Part shown: in pieces, positions 55,128-63,998 of the stretch
How the letters are laid out: each line of letters starts with the position of its first letter
How positions within the stretch are numbered: position 1 is the stretch's first letter
NCBI GenBank assembly: GCA_018402525.1
Contig: JAGYIR010000011.1
Span: forward strand, 1-64,000
DNA from: Crocinitomicaceae bacterium
GTDB lineage: Bacteria; Bacteroidota; Bacteroidia; Flavobacteriales_D; Crocinitomicaceae
Reading direction: 5' to 3'
DNA: 64,000 nucleotides
Made by a program: the position numbers and the translations under genes
The notes under the pieces: generated by a model
Told to the model about the DNA's origin: nothing
Databases searched by the model: none
Seen by the model: only the letters and a program-made list of their open reading frames with translations

Positions 55128-56303
55128 TTAGAGCGCGCTTAAAATGACTGTTGAATTGTTTCCGCCAAATCCAAACGAGTTGGAAAGAACGTGCTTAATT
55201 GTTTTACCTGATTCAAATTTCAATTGTGGCGTTAACCCAGTTTCTTCAATGGGTGTAGAGAAATTGAGGTTAGGGTAGAGCAATCCTTGTCGAATCGCCT
55301 CGATGGCAAATACCGCCTCGATTCCACCTGAAGCAGCCAATGTATGTCCCGTGTACGCTTTTGTCGAGCTGAATGGGGGAATGTTGTCTTTAAAAATGGA
55401 CTTAATCGCATGCGATTCCGATAAATCGTTGTTCGGTGTCGCTGTTCCGTGCGCGTTGATGTAATCGATATCACTTGGTTGTAATCCCGCTACATTCAAG
55501 GCTTCCTGCATGGAAAGCGTTGCTCCATATCCGTTGGGAGAGGAAGCAGTTTGGTGAAACGCATCCGAAGCATTGCTCCAGCCTGTCAATTTTGCAAGGG
55601 GCGTTTGTTTGGAGATAACGAGTGATTTCTCCGATTCTAATACGAGGAATCCTGCACCTTCACCTAAATTCAATCCTTTTCGGCTCTCATCAAACGGTCG
55701 ACACCATTCATCGTCAAAGATCATCAGTGATTTAAATCCTGAAATCGTAAACGAACTTAATCCATCCGTTCCACCTACAACAACACGGTCCAACATGCCT
55801 TGTTGAATCATGCGAGCACCCATCATAAGCGCATTCGCAGCAGATGAACAAGCAGTTGAGATGGTGTTTATAAAATCACTGATTTTTAATTCATTAGAAA
55901 TTTCCTCACTACTCGTTCCACTTGCGTGATGGCGGTAGTTGAGTGGATTGTGATTTGTTCCTTCCAAGAAATTTTTATACTCTTTTTCGGACATGTCCAT
56001 ACCACCAACAGACGTACCTGAAATCAATCCTGTTCGAATCGTTGGATCGATGGAATGTCCTGCAAATGCTTCTTTCGCTGCAATCATTCCCAACAACGCG
56101 GTCCGTGAACCTTCGGTTGTCAGGTTGAATTTCTCCATCAATTCGGCGTTTGAAAAAGGAACAGCACCGACACGGTAGTTTGGAAGCGCTTGAAAAGCAC
56201 CCAATTTAATCCCTGTTTGCTGGTCGCGCAAGCTTTTTATGCTTTCCGCAACGTTGTTACCAATAGAAGAGATTGTTCCGGAACCGGTGATAAAAATTTC
56301 CAT
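55128..56303 (-). CDS. Beta-ketoacyl-ACP synthase (active-site residues intact)
   Basis: A 391-residue FabF-type condensing enzyme. The Cys nucleophile is in NTISTACSSAANALM, the first His in INAHGTATPNND and the second in STKAYTGHTLAASGG. LSNSFGFGGNNSTVIL closes the fold. It should extend the polyene chain on ACP. It follows the ACP gene by four bases and precedes the chain-length-factor-like gene, a pair as in type II polyketide and aryl-polyene systems. Confidence 0.92.
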   Translation of the reverse strand: MEIFITGSGTISSIGNNVAESIKSLRDQQTGIKLGAFQALPNYRVGAVPFSNAELMEKFNLTTEGSRTALLGMIAAKEAFAGHSIDPTIRTGLISGTSVGGMDMSEKEYKNFLEGTNHNPLNYRHHASGTSSEEISNELKISDFINTISTACSSAANALMMGARMIQQGMLDRVVVGGTDGLSSFTISGFKSLMIFDDEWCRPFDESRKGLNLGEGAGFLVLESEKSLVISKQTPLAKLTGWSNASDAFHQTASSPNGYGATLSMQEALNVAGLQPSDIDYINAHGTATPNNDLSESHAIKSIFKDNIPPFSSTKAYTGHTLAASGGIEAVFAIEAIRQGLLYPNLNFSTPIEETGLTPQLKFESGKTIKHVLSNSFGFGGNNSTVILSAL

Positions 56304-56307
56304 GGAA

Positions 56308-56559
56308 TTATTGGTTCTTCTGGATGTAAGCTGCCAATGAATTTACGGATTGAAAAATCTCCTTCCCTTCGTTCGGATCGGCAATTTTGATTCCATAATT
56401 CTGCTCAAGCAGCACGATAAACTCCAATGCGTCTATCGAATCCAATCCTAATCCTTCCCCAAAAAGAGGAGCATCGTCTTGAATATCTCCTGGCGTTAAA
56501 TCTTCCAAGTTTAATTGCTCAATGATCTGAGATTTAAGCGTTTCTTTAAAATCACTCAT
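56308..56559 (-). CDS. Acyl carrier protein
   Basis: An 83-residue carrier protein. The phosphopantetheine Ser is in GLGLDSIDALEFIVLLEQ. It is one of two ACPs in the cluster; the D-S-I variant of the DSL motif separates it from the 59952 copy. Four bases from each neighbour. Confidence 0.93.
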   Translation of the reverse strand: MSDFKETLKSQIIEQLNLEDLTPGDIQDDAPLFGEGLGLDSIDALEFIVLLEQNYGIKIADPNEGKEIFQSVNSLAAYIQKNQ

Positions 56560-56563
56560 GTTG

Positions 56564-57154
56564 TTATTGTTTGTATAATGTAGTTAATTCTTCCGTTGTT
56601 ATTGTTCCGTCTTCAGCGGATACGAGGAATAAAAAGCATTCTTCAGCATCATCCATCGCATTTACCCAGCCGCACAAACATTTGTTTGCACCTTTGCGAA
56701 GATAAAAGTTAATTTGGTCTAAAAAGAACGATGCGTCAAAATTTTCGTTAATGAAAAAGACGTTTTCTCCATACCATTTTTTGAAAATCGCCAATTCACC
56801 CGTCAAGATATTCGGCAATGTGTAGACAAATAGGGAAGGTGATGGATTTCCACGTTCATCGTAACTTTCAATAAATTTAAGATCGGTTGCTTGACTAGAG
56901 CTGCTATTCGCGAAGATCAAAGCGACTTCTTCCGTTTCCATTTCAGCCAATTCAGCGGATTCTTGCAAGATGTTGATTCCCAAAAATGCCATTTTCGCCA
57001 AAGGATCCATTTTGTAGAACTTGGGATAATTCAATCCTAATTCTGAATAAATGGTTTTTGTCCAGCTTTCTTCAGCAACACCTGCAATTTTACGTTCGTT
57101 TCCGTTCACAAACATACCTGCGGGACTTAATTTTACACTTGCGACAATCTTCAT
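56564..57154 (-). CDS. Half-length ketoacyl-synthase-like protein
   Basis: A 196-residue protein that aligns by pattern with the N-terminal half of a condensing enzyme: YKMDPLAKMAFLGINILQES, EEVALIFANSSSSQATDLKF and FVYTLPNILTGELAIFKKWY. At the place of the Cys nucleophile it has FINENFDASFFLDQ. No His motifs. It is presumably not catalytic; it might be a structural partner of the synthase encoded upstream, with which it overlaps by four bases. Confidence 0.7.
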   Translation of the reverse strand: MKIVASVKLSPAGMFVNGNERKIAGVAEESWTKTIYSELGLNYPKFYKMDPLAKMAFLGINILQESAELAEMETEEVALIFANSSSSQATDLKFIESYDERGNPSPSLFVYTLPNILTGELAIFKKWYGENVFFINENFDASFFLDQINFYLRKGANKCLCGWVNAMDDAEECFLFLVSAEDGTITTEELTTLYKQ

Positions 57155-58242
57155 ACCTCTTTGCTTAAAATGAGTGAAGCATTTCCACCTCCAAATCCCG
57201 AAGCGGTTTTTAGCACGGTGTTGACCTTTTGTGCGGTATTTTCTTTAATCACGTTCAAGGGACACGAAGTTCCTGTTTCCTCGAAACCTATGCTTTTGAA
57301 CAATAAATCGTTTTCCATCGTAATCATACTCGCCAAGACTTCAATAATTCCCGCTGCGCCTAATGTGTGACCAAAATAACCTTTCCAACTGTTCAACGGA
57401 ACGGCGGTCAATTGCAAGCGATCAAAGGCGATGCTTTCCATTTCATCGTTGTATAAAGTCCCAGTTCCGTGTGCTGAGATGTAATCAATTTGATCTGGAG
57501 AGATTCCTGAACGCTTGAATGTGTTCGTCACAGAGCGAAACAAGCCTTCTCCTGTACGCGAAGGTCCCGAAATGTGATTTGCGTCGTTGGAGGAAGATCC
57601 ACCCAAGTAGCGCACGCTAAATGCGGATGTCGCGATGGGAGCTTTTGAAACAATGACTGCTCCAGCGGCTTCACCAATGCAAATGCCTTTTCGGTTTTTA
57701 TCAAACGGTTGACTCGGAACATCGCTCAATGCAAACAAGGATTGAAAACCAAAGACCACAAAATCGGACAACGCATCAATTCCCATGACAACACATTGAT
57801 CGTATTCATCGGTGGAAAGGTAATCTGCTGCGGTATTTATTGCGATAACACCCGAAATACAAGCGTTTGATATGATAATCGGTTTGTTTTTCGGTGCAAG
57901 TTTGGTTTCAATAATGCTCCGTGTCGACGCGAACGTATCGTTGGGAAGTGCATCGATGTCCGCTTTTGTCGAACTAACGATAATCAATGTTTTGCTCGAA
58001 GCGAATAGGGGAGCGCCATGGTTTTGAATCAACGCATCGCATAAATTGCTCAATAATTCCTGGTAGCGATTCTCCGTGTGAAGCGTCGTAATCTTTCCCA
58101 GTGGCCAATTTTCTTGGTTGAATCCTGAGTTTTCAACCACCGTCACACCAGATTGTCCATTTTTCAATGCGCGGGTATGTGCATCAATCGTTGAACCAAG
58201 TGGGGTAATCATACCGCCGTATGTCACAAACAATTGCTTCAT
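57151..58242 (-). CDS. Beta-ketoacyl-ACP synthase
   Basis: A 363-residue condensing enzyme from ATG 58242, which overlaps the previous stop (ATGA); the frame is open 33 bases further, within the upstream gene. Cys is in ISNACISGVIAINTAADYL, His in ISAHGTGTLYNDEMES and in KGYFGHTLGAAGIIEVLA. KTASGFGGGNASLIL closes the fold. Overlaps the half-length synthase-like gene by four bases. Confidence 0.9.
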   Translation of the reverse strand: MKQLFVTYGGMITPLGSTIDAHTRALKNGQSGVTVVENSGFNQENWPLGKITTLHTENRYQELLSNLCDALIQNHGAPLFASSKTLIIVSSTKADIDALPNDTFASTRSIIETKLAPKNKPIIISNACISGVIAINTAADYLSTDEYDQCVVMGIDALSDFVVFGFQSLFALSDVPSQPFDKNRKGICIGEAAGAVIVSKAPIATSAFSVRYLGGSSSNDANHISGPSRTGEGLFRSVTNTFKRSGISPDQIDYISAHGTGTLYNDEMESIAFDRLQLTAVPLNSWKGYFGHTLGAAGIIEVLASMITMENDLLFKSIGFEETGTSCPLNVIKENTAQKVNTVLKTASGFGGGNASLILSKEV

Positions 58243-58670
58243 TCCTCTCCTTGCCAATTTTGTTTTTCTTCCCATTCGGCATAGAAAGGAGGTTTTACCA
58301 ATTCGAGTAATTTATTTTCAATTCCCAAGAAGACTTGTGTCGTAGAGCCTGTCGCTGCAATTTCGCCAGTCGTTAAATTGGTGACAACGTAACGAAAAAC
58401 GACTTTTGACGAAGCATGTCGCTCAAGAATAGCCTTGACAGCCACTTTTTGTCCGTAATAGACAGAAGCTTTGTGATTGATGTCAGATTTAACGATGGGC
58501 GTATAAAACCCATTGTTATAGGCATCCAAGTATTCAATGCCATACACAGCGCCAAAATACTCGCGGGCATCTTCGAAAAATTTCAGATAATTTCCGTGCC
58601 AAACCACGCCCATAGCATCCGTTTCACTGAAACGAACGGGGATTTGAACTTCGGCTTCTAATATCATCAT
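58239..58670 (-). CDS. 4HBT-type acyl-CoA/ACP thioesterase
   Basis: A 143-residue hotdog thioesterase. RFSETDAMGVVWHGNYLKFF is the 4-hydroxybenzoyl-CoA thioesterase block, with the catalytic Asp in TDAMG. It may release aryl or polyene acyl chains from their carrier, or edit stalled intermediates. It overlaps both flanking genes by four bases. Confidence 0.9.
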   Translation of the reverse strand: MMILEAEVQIPVRFSETDAMGVVWHGNYLKFFEDAREYFGAVYGIEYLDAYNNGFYTPIVKSDINHKASVYYGQKVAVKAILERHASSKVVFRYVVTNLTTGEIAATGSTTQVFLGIENKLLELVKPPFYAEWEEKQNWQGEE

Positions 58671-59086
58671 GCGACTACAATTTTCATTTGGCAGGTCATC
58701 AATTTCTTCTCGTTGGAAAAAACAGTTCCCTCAATTAAATGGATGGCATCGAAGGTATTCAAAATTTCAATCTTAGTCGACAATTGTTCACCAGTTTTTG
58801 GCAATCCTTCGACTTTTAACTTCGAAACAGCGCCAATAAAACCAAGTTTTCCCGCTTCTTCACCCTTTTGACTTCCAACGTAGCCAAATCCAGCAGCGCA
58901 CGTCTGTGCAACATTCTCCACTAGTGCAGATTCGGAAAGAATTCCGTCCTCGATAAAGAGATTGTCCGCTTGAATTTCAAATTGACTTTCGAAATTGGTT
59001 TCCGAAGCATTGATCAGCGCATCAATCATTACGAAAGGCGCACGTTGTGGAATGTACGTTTGAATATTTTCTTTGTTAATCAGCAT
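58667..59086 (-). CDS. Hotdog dehydratase-like protein (ApeP-like)
   Basis: A 139-residue hotdog protein. QRAPFVMIDALINASET and ALVENVAQTCAAGFGYV (acidic residue in VEN) resemble dehydratases of aryl-polyene loci. The His of the FabZ-type GHFPG block is not present, so it may need a partner such as the 52474 protein. It overlaps the acyltransferase gene by 11 bases. Confidence 0.75.
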   Translation of the reverse strand: MLINKENIQTYIPQRAPFVMIDALINASETNFESQFEIQADNLFIEDGILSESALVENVAQTCAAGFGYVGSQKGEEAGKLGFIGAVSKLKVEGLPKTGEQLSTKIEILNTFDAIHLIEGTVFSNEKKLMTCQMKIVVA

Positions 59087-59948
59087 AGTACTTATAAAAA
59101 TTGAACCATTGGGTCGGATATTTCTCTACCATTGATTCGAGGTGTTTGACATATTTTTGGGCAATTTCTTCCGCAGGCATTTTCTCAACAATGGGATCAG
59201 TCGCGTATAAATCATAATGAAATTTCGATGCTTTTGCAGCGTAAACAAACGAAATGGGAACGTTGAATTTTTCAGCCATCTGAAACGGTCCAACGGGGAA
59301 TTGTGCTTTTCCTTTCAAAAAGTCGAATTCAAAAGATTTGATATCGGAAGTCGTTCTGTCCGCGTGAATAGCGACAAGTTCATTACGTTTCAGTGCTTGG
59401 TGAATGAGAATCAGATGCGACAATTCATCCTTTTTAATGGGGATCAAATTGTAATTCGAACCACCTGTTTTCATTTCCATGAATTTCTTGATTTTTTCGA
59501 CTTCAGCGTCCATCATCACAATGTTGATTTTTGTCGTAATGCGCTCGTGAATGAGATTCCCAGCGTTTTCCCAGTTTCCGACATGTCCCGAAATTAGGAT
59601 TCCACCTTTTTGGTTATCATTCATTTCTCGAAGTACAATTTCGTTGTTAAAGGTATGCGTGAACGCTTTTCGCTTGTTGGAGAGCATCGCAATTCGATCG
59701 ATAAGGGTTTGACCGAAATTATAGAAATTCTGAATTGCTAATTTTCGTGCTTTTTTGGGTGTGTAGCCAAATCCGACGGTATAAAATTGAATTAGTCCGT
59801 TGCGAGGAACTTTAGCAAATAGGATGTAATAGTAAGAAACGAAGTAGCAAAAAAAGTAAGAGACGTTTAGACCAAATGCACGGATAATAAAGACAAAGAA
59901 CTTATATCCCCACAAGGAGCCTTTCGTTTTTCCGTCCCATTTCTCCAT
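59076..59948 (-). CDS. LpxL/HtrB-like lipid A-type acyltransferase
   Basis: A 290-residue membrane-anchored acyltransferase. The catalytic block is GGILISGHVGNWENAGNLI, with the H-x4-E pair in HVGNWE. N-terminal helix YKFFVFIIRAFGLNVSYFFC. AIHADRTTSDIKSFEFDFL is a second family block. In the pigment locus it may attach the polyene acyl chain to a lipid such as dialkylresorcinol or a phospholipid. Follows the ACP gene by three bases. Confidence 0.88.
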   Translation of the reverse strand: MEKWDGKTKGSLWGYKFFVFIIRAFGLNVSYFFCYFVSYYYILFAKVPRNGLIQFYTVGFGYTPKKARKLAIQNFYNFGQTLIDRIAMLSNKRKAFTHTFNNEIVLREMNDNQKGGILISGHVGNWENAGNLIHERITTKINIVMMDAEVEKIKKFMEMKTGGSNYNLIPIKKDELSHLILIHQALKRNELVAIHADRTTSDIKSFEFDFLKGKAQFPVGPFQMAEKFNVPISFVYAAKASKFHYDLYATDPIVEKMPAEEIAQKYVKHLESMVEKYPTQWFNFYKYYAD

Positions 59949-59951
59949 GAA

Positions 59952-60203
59952 TTACGCCGTTTCAGCAAATTTTCGCTCTGCTAAATCATAAAAATCATCG
60001 AAGGTATCAATTGCCTTGAAATCGTCAGCCGTTGGTTTAAAACCTAAATTCTCCTCAATTACAACCACTAAGTCTACGTAATCCAAGCTGTCAAGATCCA
60101 ATGTTTCATGAAGATTGTTATCCGCTAAGATTTCATTTTCGTCCACTTCAAATTCTTCAGATAGGAAGCGTTTCGTCGTTGCTATTATTTCATCTCTACT
60201 CAT
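59952..60203 (-). CDS. Acyl carrier protein
   Basis: An 83-residue ACP with the phosphopantetheine Ser in TLDLDSLDYVDLVVVIEE (canonical DSL). Separate from the 56308 ACP in sequence, so the two may serve different steps, such as primer loading and chain extension. 16 bases downstream of a ketoacyl synthase gene. Confidence 0.95.
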   Translation of the reverse strand: MSRDEIIATTKRFLSEEFEVDENEILADNNLHETLDLDSLDYVDLVVVIEENLGFKPTADDFKAIDTFDDFYDLAERKFAETA

Positions 60204-60219
60204 AGGTAATAATTATGCG

Positions 60220-61443
60220 CTATTTTACGAATTTTTTTATAATTAACGAAGAATTTGTTCCTCCAAATCCAAAAGAGTTAGAAAGGAAGCAATCGATGTT
60301 TTTCTCTGTGTATTCAGGTACGACATTGATTTTTACTGAATCTTCATCCGGGTTTTCAAAGTTAATGTTTGGGGCAATAAAACTATTCTCCATCATTAGC
60401 AAAGAGTATGCCACCTCGCTAGCACCTGCCATCCAACATTCGTGACCCGTCATACCTTTGGTTGAACTCACAGGTACTTTACCTCCGAGAACTGCGTGAA
60501 TTGCTTGTGCTTCCATCGAGTCACCAACAGGGGTAGAGGTCGCGTGCGCATTTACGTAATCAATGACATCTGATGAAATGTTTGCTTGTTTCAACGCCAT
60601 ATTTAATGAGCGAAATTGACCGTCAAAATTTGGGTTTGAAATATGTTCTCCGTTCGAAGAAAAACCGTATCCGATAATTTCTCCTAATATTGGTGCTCCT
60701 CGTTCCAATGCAGATTCAAGTGATTCGACAACTAACGTCGCTGCGCCTCCAGAAGGAACTAAACCGTCTCTGTTCTTGTCGAATGGGCGAGAGGCCTTTG
60801 CTGGTTCACTTTGGTTGATGGAAAATGCTCCCAATCCATCAAAACTAGCCATGCTGTATTTGTTGATTTCTTGCGCTCCACCACAAATGATGCGGTCTTG
60901 CAATCCTTGTTTGATCATCAAGTAGCCCATACCGATGGAATGAGATCCTGAAGCACAAGCAGCACTCAACGTAATGTTAATGCCTTTCAATTTGTAAATG
61001 GTCGACAAATTCATGTTGACCGTGCAATTCATATTTTGGAAAATGTCACCACTTCCAATCAATGTTGTGTCTTTTCGGCTTCTTACTTTATCAATAGTTT
61101 CAATCACGGCCCCAGCAGTACTGTCGTTTCCGTAGATGATGCCAGTTTCGTTTTTTTCTAGAAAGTCAATGTCCAATTTGGCTTGTTCAAGCGCTTCTTT
61201 GGTTGACATAAACGCGTACATCGCAGGTTGATGCATTCCAATGCGTTCTCTTCGCGAAAGAAATGGTTTTAAGTCTGGATCGTCCACCATTCCTGTCAAA
61301 CAAGAGCGGTAACCGAATTCCTCACGTTGTGTATCGTAAATAATGCCACTTTTTCCATTGCGCAAAGAATCCAAGACATTGTCCTGTCCAACTCCAATGC
61401 AGGAGTACAAACCAATACCTGTTATGACGACTCTTCTTTCCAT
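60220..61443 (-). CDS. Beta-ketoacyl-ACP synthase, FabB/FabF type
   Basis: A 407-residue condensing enzyme with an intact triad: Cys in LSAACASGSHSIGMG, His in VNAHATSTPVGDSME and His in KGMTGHECWMAGASEVAYSL. LSNSFGFGGTNSSLIIKK ends the protein. It may carry out the first extensions on the aryl primer. Three bases after the FabG-like gene. Confidence 0.95.
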   Translation of the reverse strand: MERRVVITGIGLYSCIGVGQDNVLDSLRNGKSGIIYDTQREEFGYRSCLTGMVDDPDLKPFLSRRERIGMHQPAMYAFMSTKEALEQAKLDIDFLEKNETGIIYGNDSTAGAVIETIDKVRSRKDTTLIGSGDIFQNMNCTVNMNLSTIYKLKGINITLSAACASGSHSIGMGYLMIKQGLQDRIICGGAQEINKYSMASFDGLGAFSINQSEPAKASRPFDKNRDGLVPSGGAATLVVESLESALERGAPILGEIIGYGFSSNGEHISNPNFDGQFRSLNMALKQANISSDVIDYVNAHATSTPVGDSMEAQAIHAVLGGKVPVSSTKGMTGHECWMAGASEVAYSLLMMENSFIAPNINFENPDEDSVKINVVPEYTEKNIDCFLSNSFGFGGTNSSLIIKKFVK

Positions 61444-61446
61444 TAC

Positions 61447-62178
61447 CTATGCGTAAATTCCTCCGTTAATGTTGATGACCTCACCTGTTATGTAGGCAGC
61501 CTTATCGGAAGCGAGGAAACTCACTAAATGAGCGACTTCTTCTGCTTCTCCAAAACGATTCGCAGGAACCATTTGTTTTAATTCGTCTTCGTTCAATTCA
61601 CTTGTCATGTCAGAATTAATAAATCCTGGTGCTACCGCGTTGACAGTGATTTTTCGTTTCGCAATCTCTTGGGAAAGTGCTTTCGTCGCCGCAATCATCG
61701 CACCTTTCGCAGCAGAATAATTGGTTTGACCTGGAACTCCTTTTTGTCCCGAAAGTGATGCAATGTTGATAATACGTCCTGAACGGTTGCGTAGCATTTT
61801 TTTGATGACAGCTTGCGTACAGTTGTACATTCCTTTTACAGAAATATTCATGACTTTATCCCAATCTTCCTCAGTTACCCATGGAAAAAGGTTATCGCGT
61901 GTAATTCCCGCATTGTTTACGAGTACTTCAATGTGCGAATCAGGATTGTTTTCTTGCCAAGTTGCAATTGCGCTACTTGCCGCTCCAGATTCTTCAACGT
62001 TGAATTTTAACAATTCAGCCGTTCCACCGTTTGCTTTGATGGTATCTAATGTTTCTTGCGCTGCGGCATCGTTTGAGGCGTAGTTAATGATGATGTGTAA
62101 TCCCAAATCCTTTGCCAACTGAATGGCTATGGCTCTTCCTATCCCTCGTGAAGAACCCGTTACTAATGCACATTTCAT
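61447..62178 (-). CDS. fabG: 3-oxoacyl-ACP reductase
   Basis: A 243-residue short-chain dehydrogenase. NADPH loop TGSSRGIGRAIAIQL, LVNNAGITRDN, the catalytic Ser in ASLSGQ and the pair in TNYSAAKGAM. ITGEVININGGIYA closes the fold. It should reduce the 3-keto group in each polyene cycle. 31 bases after the ammonia-lyase gene. Confidence 0.94.
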   Translation of the reverse strand: MKCALVTGSSRGIGRAIAIQLAKDLGLHIIINYASNDAAAQETLDTIKANGGTAELLKFNVEESGAASSAIATWQENNPDSHIEVLVNNAGITRDNLFPWVTEEDWDKVMNISVKGMYNCTQAVIKKMLRNRSGRIINIASLSGQKGVPGQTNYSAAKGAMIAATKALSQEIAKRKITVNAVAPGFINSDMTSELNEDELKQMVPANRFGEAEEVAHLVSFLASDKAAYITGEVININGGIYA

Positions 62179-62209
62179 AAGTTACTAGTTTGTTTTATCA
62201 TTACTTGTA

Positions 62210-63739
62210 CTATAAACTAATGTTTGTTGAACGTAAAATAGCAATTATCCTCTTTATATTTTCTGATTGGGGGACATCATCTGTAATTGCTGGCATTATT
62301 CCACGAATCATATCGTAGATTTTCTTTGTTTTAGATGAAAGACGCTCAAGCTGACTTTGCTCTAATAAATCGATTGCTTGACAAACGGCCATCATGTGAA
62401 TAGCCATTACTTGGTATCCATTCTCGATCACTTTTTTCGTCAATACAGCACTGTTTGTTCCCATACTCACGATGTCTTGGTTATCGTTGTTGTTTGGAAT
62501 ACTGTGCACGTACATTGGATTCGATAATGTTTGGTTTTCAGCTGTTGTCGAAGTCGCAGTGAACTGTAATCCTTGAATTCCGAAGTTGAAGCCTAATTTT
62601 CCAAGGTTTAAGAATGCAGGGAATTTATCGTTCAATTTTGCATTCAGCAAGAAATTCAACTGACGTTCCGCTAACATCGTTAAACGCGTCACAACAATCT
62701 TCACCTTGTCCATTTCCAATGAAATGTAATCTCCGTGGAAATTTCCACCGTGGAATACGTTTTGCTCTTCGACACTTACAATTGGATTGTCGTTGGTAGA
62801 GTTCAATTCATTTTCAATCACACTTTTGGCATAATTCAATGTTTCGAGCACTGGTCCCAAAATTTGAGGCACACAGCGAATAGAATAATATTCTTGTATT
62901 TTCTTTTTGAACTCAGAGCGACCCATTTCTTCGCTGTCCTTGAACAACTCTTCACGCTTGCGAATCAAATCGCTGTCCGACAAGAACGAGCGCATATCAG
63001 CAGCCACTTTTTGTTGACCTGGGTGATGTTTTACCCCGTTTAAGCCCTGCGAGAATGAATCGTCGAATGCTTCAACCACTTCGTTGATGATAGAAGAAGA
63101 AGCTATTGACCAGTTCAATAAGCGGTATGCGTAGATTAAGTTCACAGCTCCAATTCCTGTCATGCAAGAAGTACCGTTCATTAATCCCAATCCATCGCGT
63201 AATTTTACATCAAGCGGGGAGATGCCTTTCGCTTTCAATACTTCAGCAGTTGGTTTGCGTTCACCATCAATAGTAACAAACCCTTCACCGATTAGATTAA
63301 GAGCTAAGTGCGCTAATTGGACTAAATCACCACTTGCTCCGACACCACCGTGCTCGTATATTTCCGGAGAAATTCGTTCATTTAAAAATTCCACCAATTT
63401 CTCAATAACTCCTAAACTAATTCCAGAATTAGCCTGTAAGAAATTGTTGATACGTGCAATAAGCACTGCTCGTACGTATTCTTCGTCTAAAATATTTCCA
63501 GTCCCCGTAGAGTGACTGCGAATAAGGTTGTACTGAAGTTGGTTTAACTTATCTTCATCAATTTTGAATTGCGCCATTGGCCCAAAACCGGTATTGATTC
63601 CGTAAATAATTTTGTCACTTGAAAAATCCTTTAAAAAATCGAAAGATGCATTAACAGAGGCGATAAGCTCTTTGTTCAAGGTAAAAGGCTTGAATTCAAG
63701 CGCATATTTTTCAAGGTCTGATAAGTTAATCTGATTCAT
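62210..63739 (-). CDS. HAL/PAL/TAL family aromatic amino acid ammonia-lyase
   Basis: A 509-residue lyase. The MIO prosthetic group forms from Ala135-Ser136-Gly137 (GGVGASGDLVQLAHLAL). The catalytic Tyr is in IIYGINTGFGPM. The specificity pair is Ser75-His76 (NLIRSHSTGTG), which resembles histidine lyases more than the His-Leu of classic tyrosine lyases. Yet in the flexirubin locus tyrosine to 4-coumarate is the expected reaction, giving the aryl primer; related flavobacterial proteins in the same place are tyrosine lyases. No hut genes are near. First complete gene behind the promoter. Confidence 0.88.
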   Translation of the reverse strand: MNQINLSDLEKYALEFKPFTLNKELIASVNASFDFLKDFSSDKIIYGINTGFGPMAQFKIDEDKLNQLQYNLIRSHSTGTGNILDEEYVRAVLIARINNFLQANSGISLGVIEKLVEFLNERISPEIYEHGGVGASGDLVQLAHLALNLIGEGFVTIDGERKPTAEVLKAKGISPLDVKLRDGLGLMNGTSCMTGIGAVNLIYAYRLLNWSIASSSIINEVVEAFDDSFSQGLNGVKHHPGQQKVAADMRSFLSDSDLIRKREELFKDSEEMGRSEFKKKIQEYYSIRCVPQILGPVLETLNYAKSVIENELNSTNDNPIVSVEEQNVFHGGNFHGDYISLEMDKVKIVVTRLTMLAERQLNFLLNAKLNDKFPAFLNLGKLGFNFGIQGLQFTATSTTAENQTLSNPMYVHSIPNNNDNQDIVSMGTNSAVLTKKVIENGYQVMAIHMMAVCQAIDLLEQSQLERLSSKTKKIYDMIRGIMPAITDDVPQSENIKRIIAILRSTNISL

Positions 63740-63793
63740 CTGGTTATCTGTGGTCTAATTGACTTAAATATAAGTTATATTAACACGAAGTAA

Positions 63794-63822
63794 CAAAAGT
63801 AATTTTTTTTTCTGAAACGCAA
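63794..63822 (-). promoter_or_regulatory. Promoter of the flexirubin cluster
   Basis: On the minus strand, TTG (63822-63820), 18 bases, then TACTTTTG (63801-63794), matching TTG/TAnnTTTG of Bacteroidota. The ammonia-lyase start is 55 bases downstream at 63739. All following genes down to 52474 are on the same strand with no larger gap. Confidence 0.55.
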
Positions 63823-63884
63823 TTAAATCAACGTTTAATCAGAAGTAACAAAGTATTTACAATTGTGTCAATTCGTGGTGTAGG

Positions 63885-63998
63885 TTACTTTCGTTTTAAT
63901 TCCAAAATTGTATGAAAACTATCTCCGTGCAAGTGGTGTTCATCCACACATTCAAATCCAGCCTTATCTACAATGTATTTCATTGCAGAAGAAGAGTA
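63885..63998 (-). CDS. C-terminus of a methyltransferase-like protein (partial)
   Basis: The last 37 residues of a minus-strand gene that enters from beyond the window edge: YSSSAMKYIVDKAGFECVDE, then HHLHGDSFHTILELKRK and a stop at 63885-63887. The pattern resembles the closing strands of class I SAM-dependent methyltransferases. It lies 63 bases upstream of the ammonia-lyase promoter. With such a short part the call is tentative. Confidence 0.5.
   Translation of the reverse strand, partial: YSSSAMKYIVDKAGFECVDEHHLHGDSFHTILELKRK

Noticed and set aside
52474-63739. Primary fatty acid synthesis operon
   Set aside because: The ammonia-lyase, thioesterase, LolA-like carrier and Cys-less synthase do not fit primary metabolism; the set fits a flexirubin/aryl-polyene locus.
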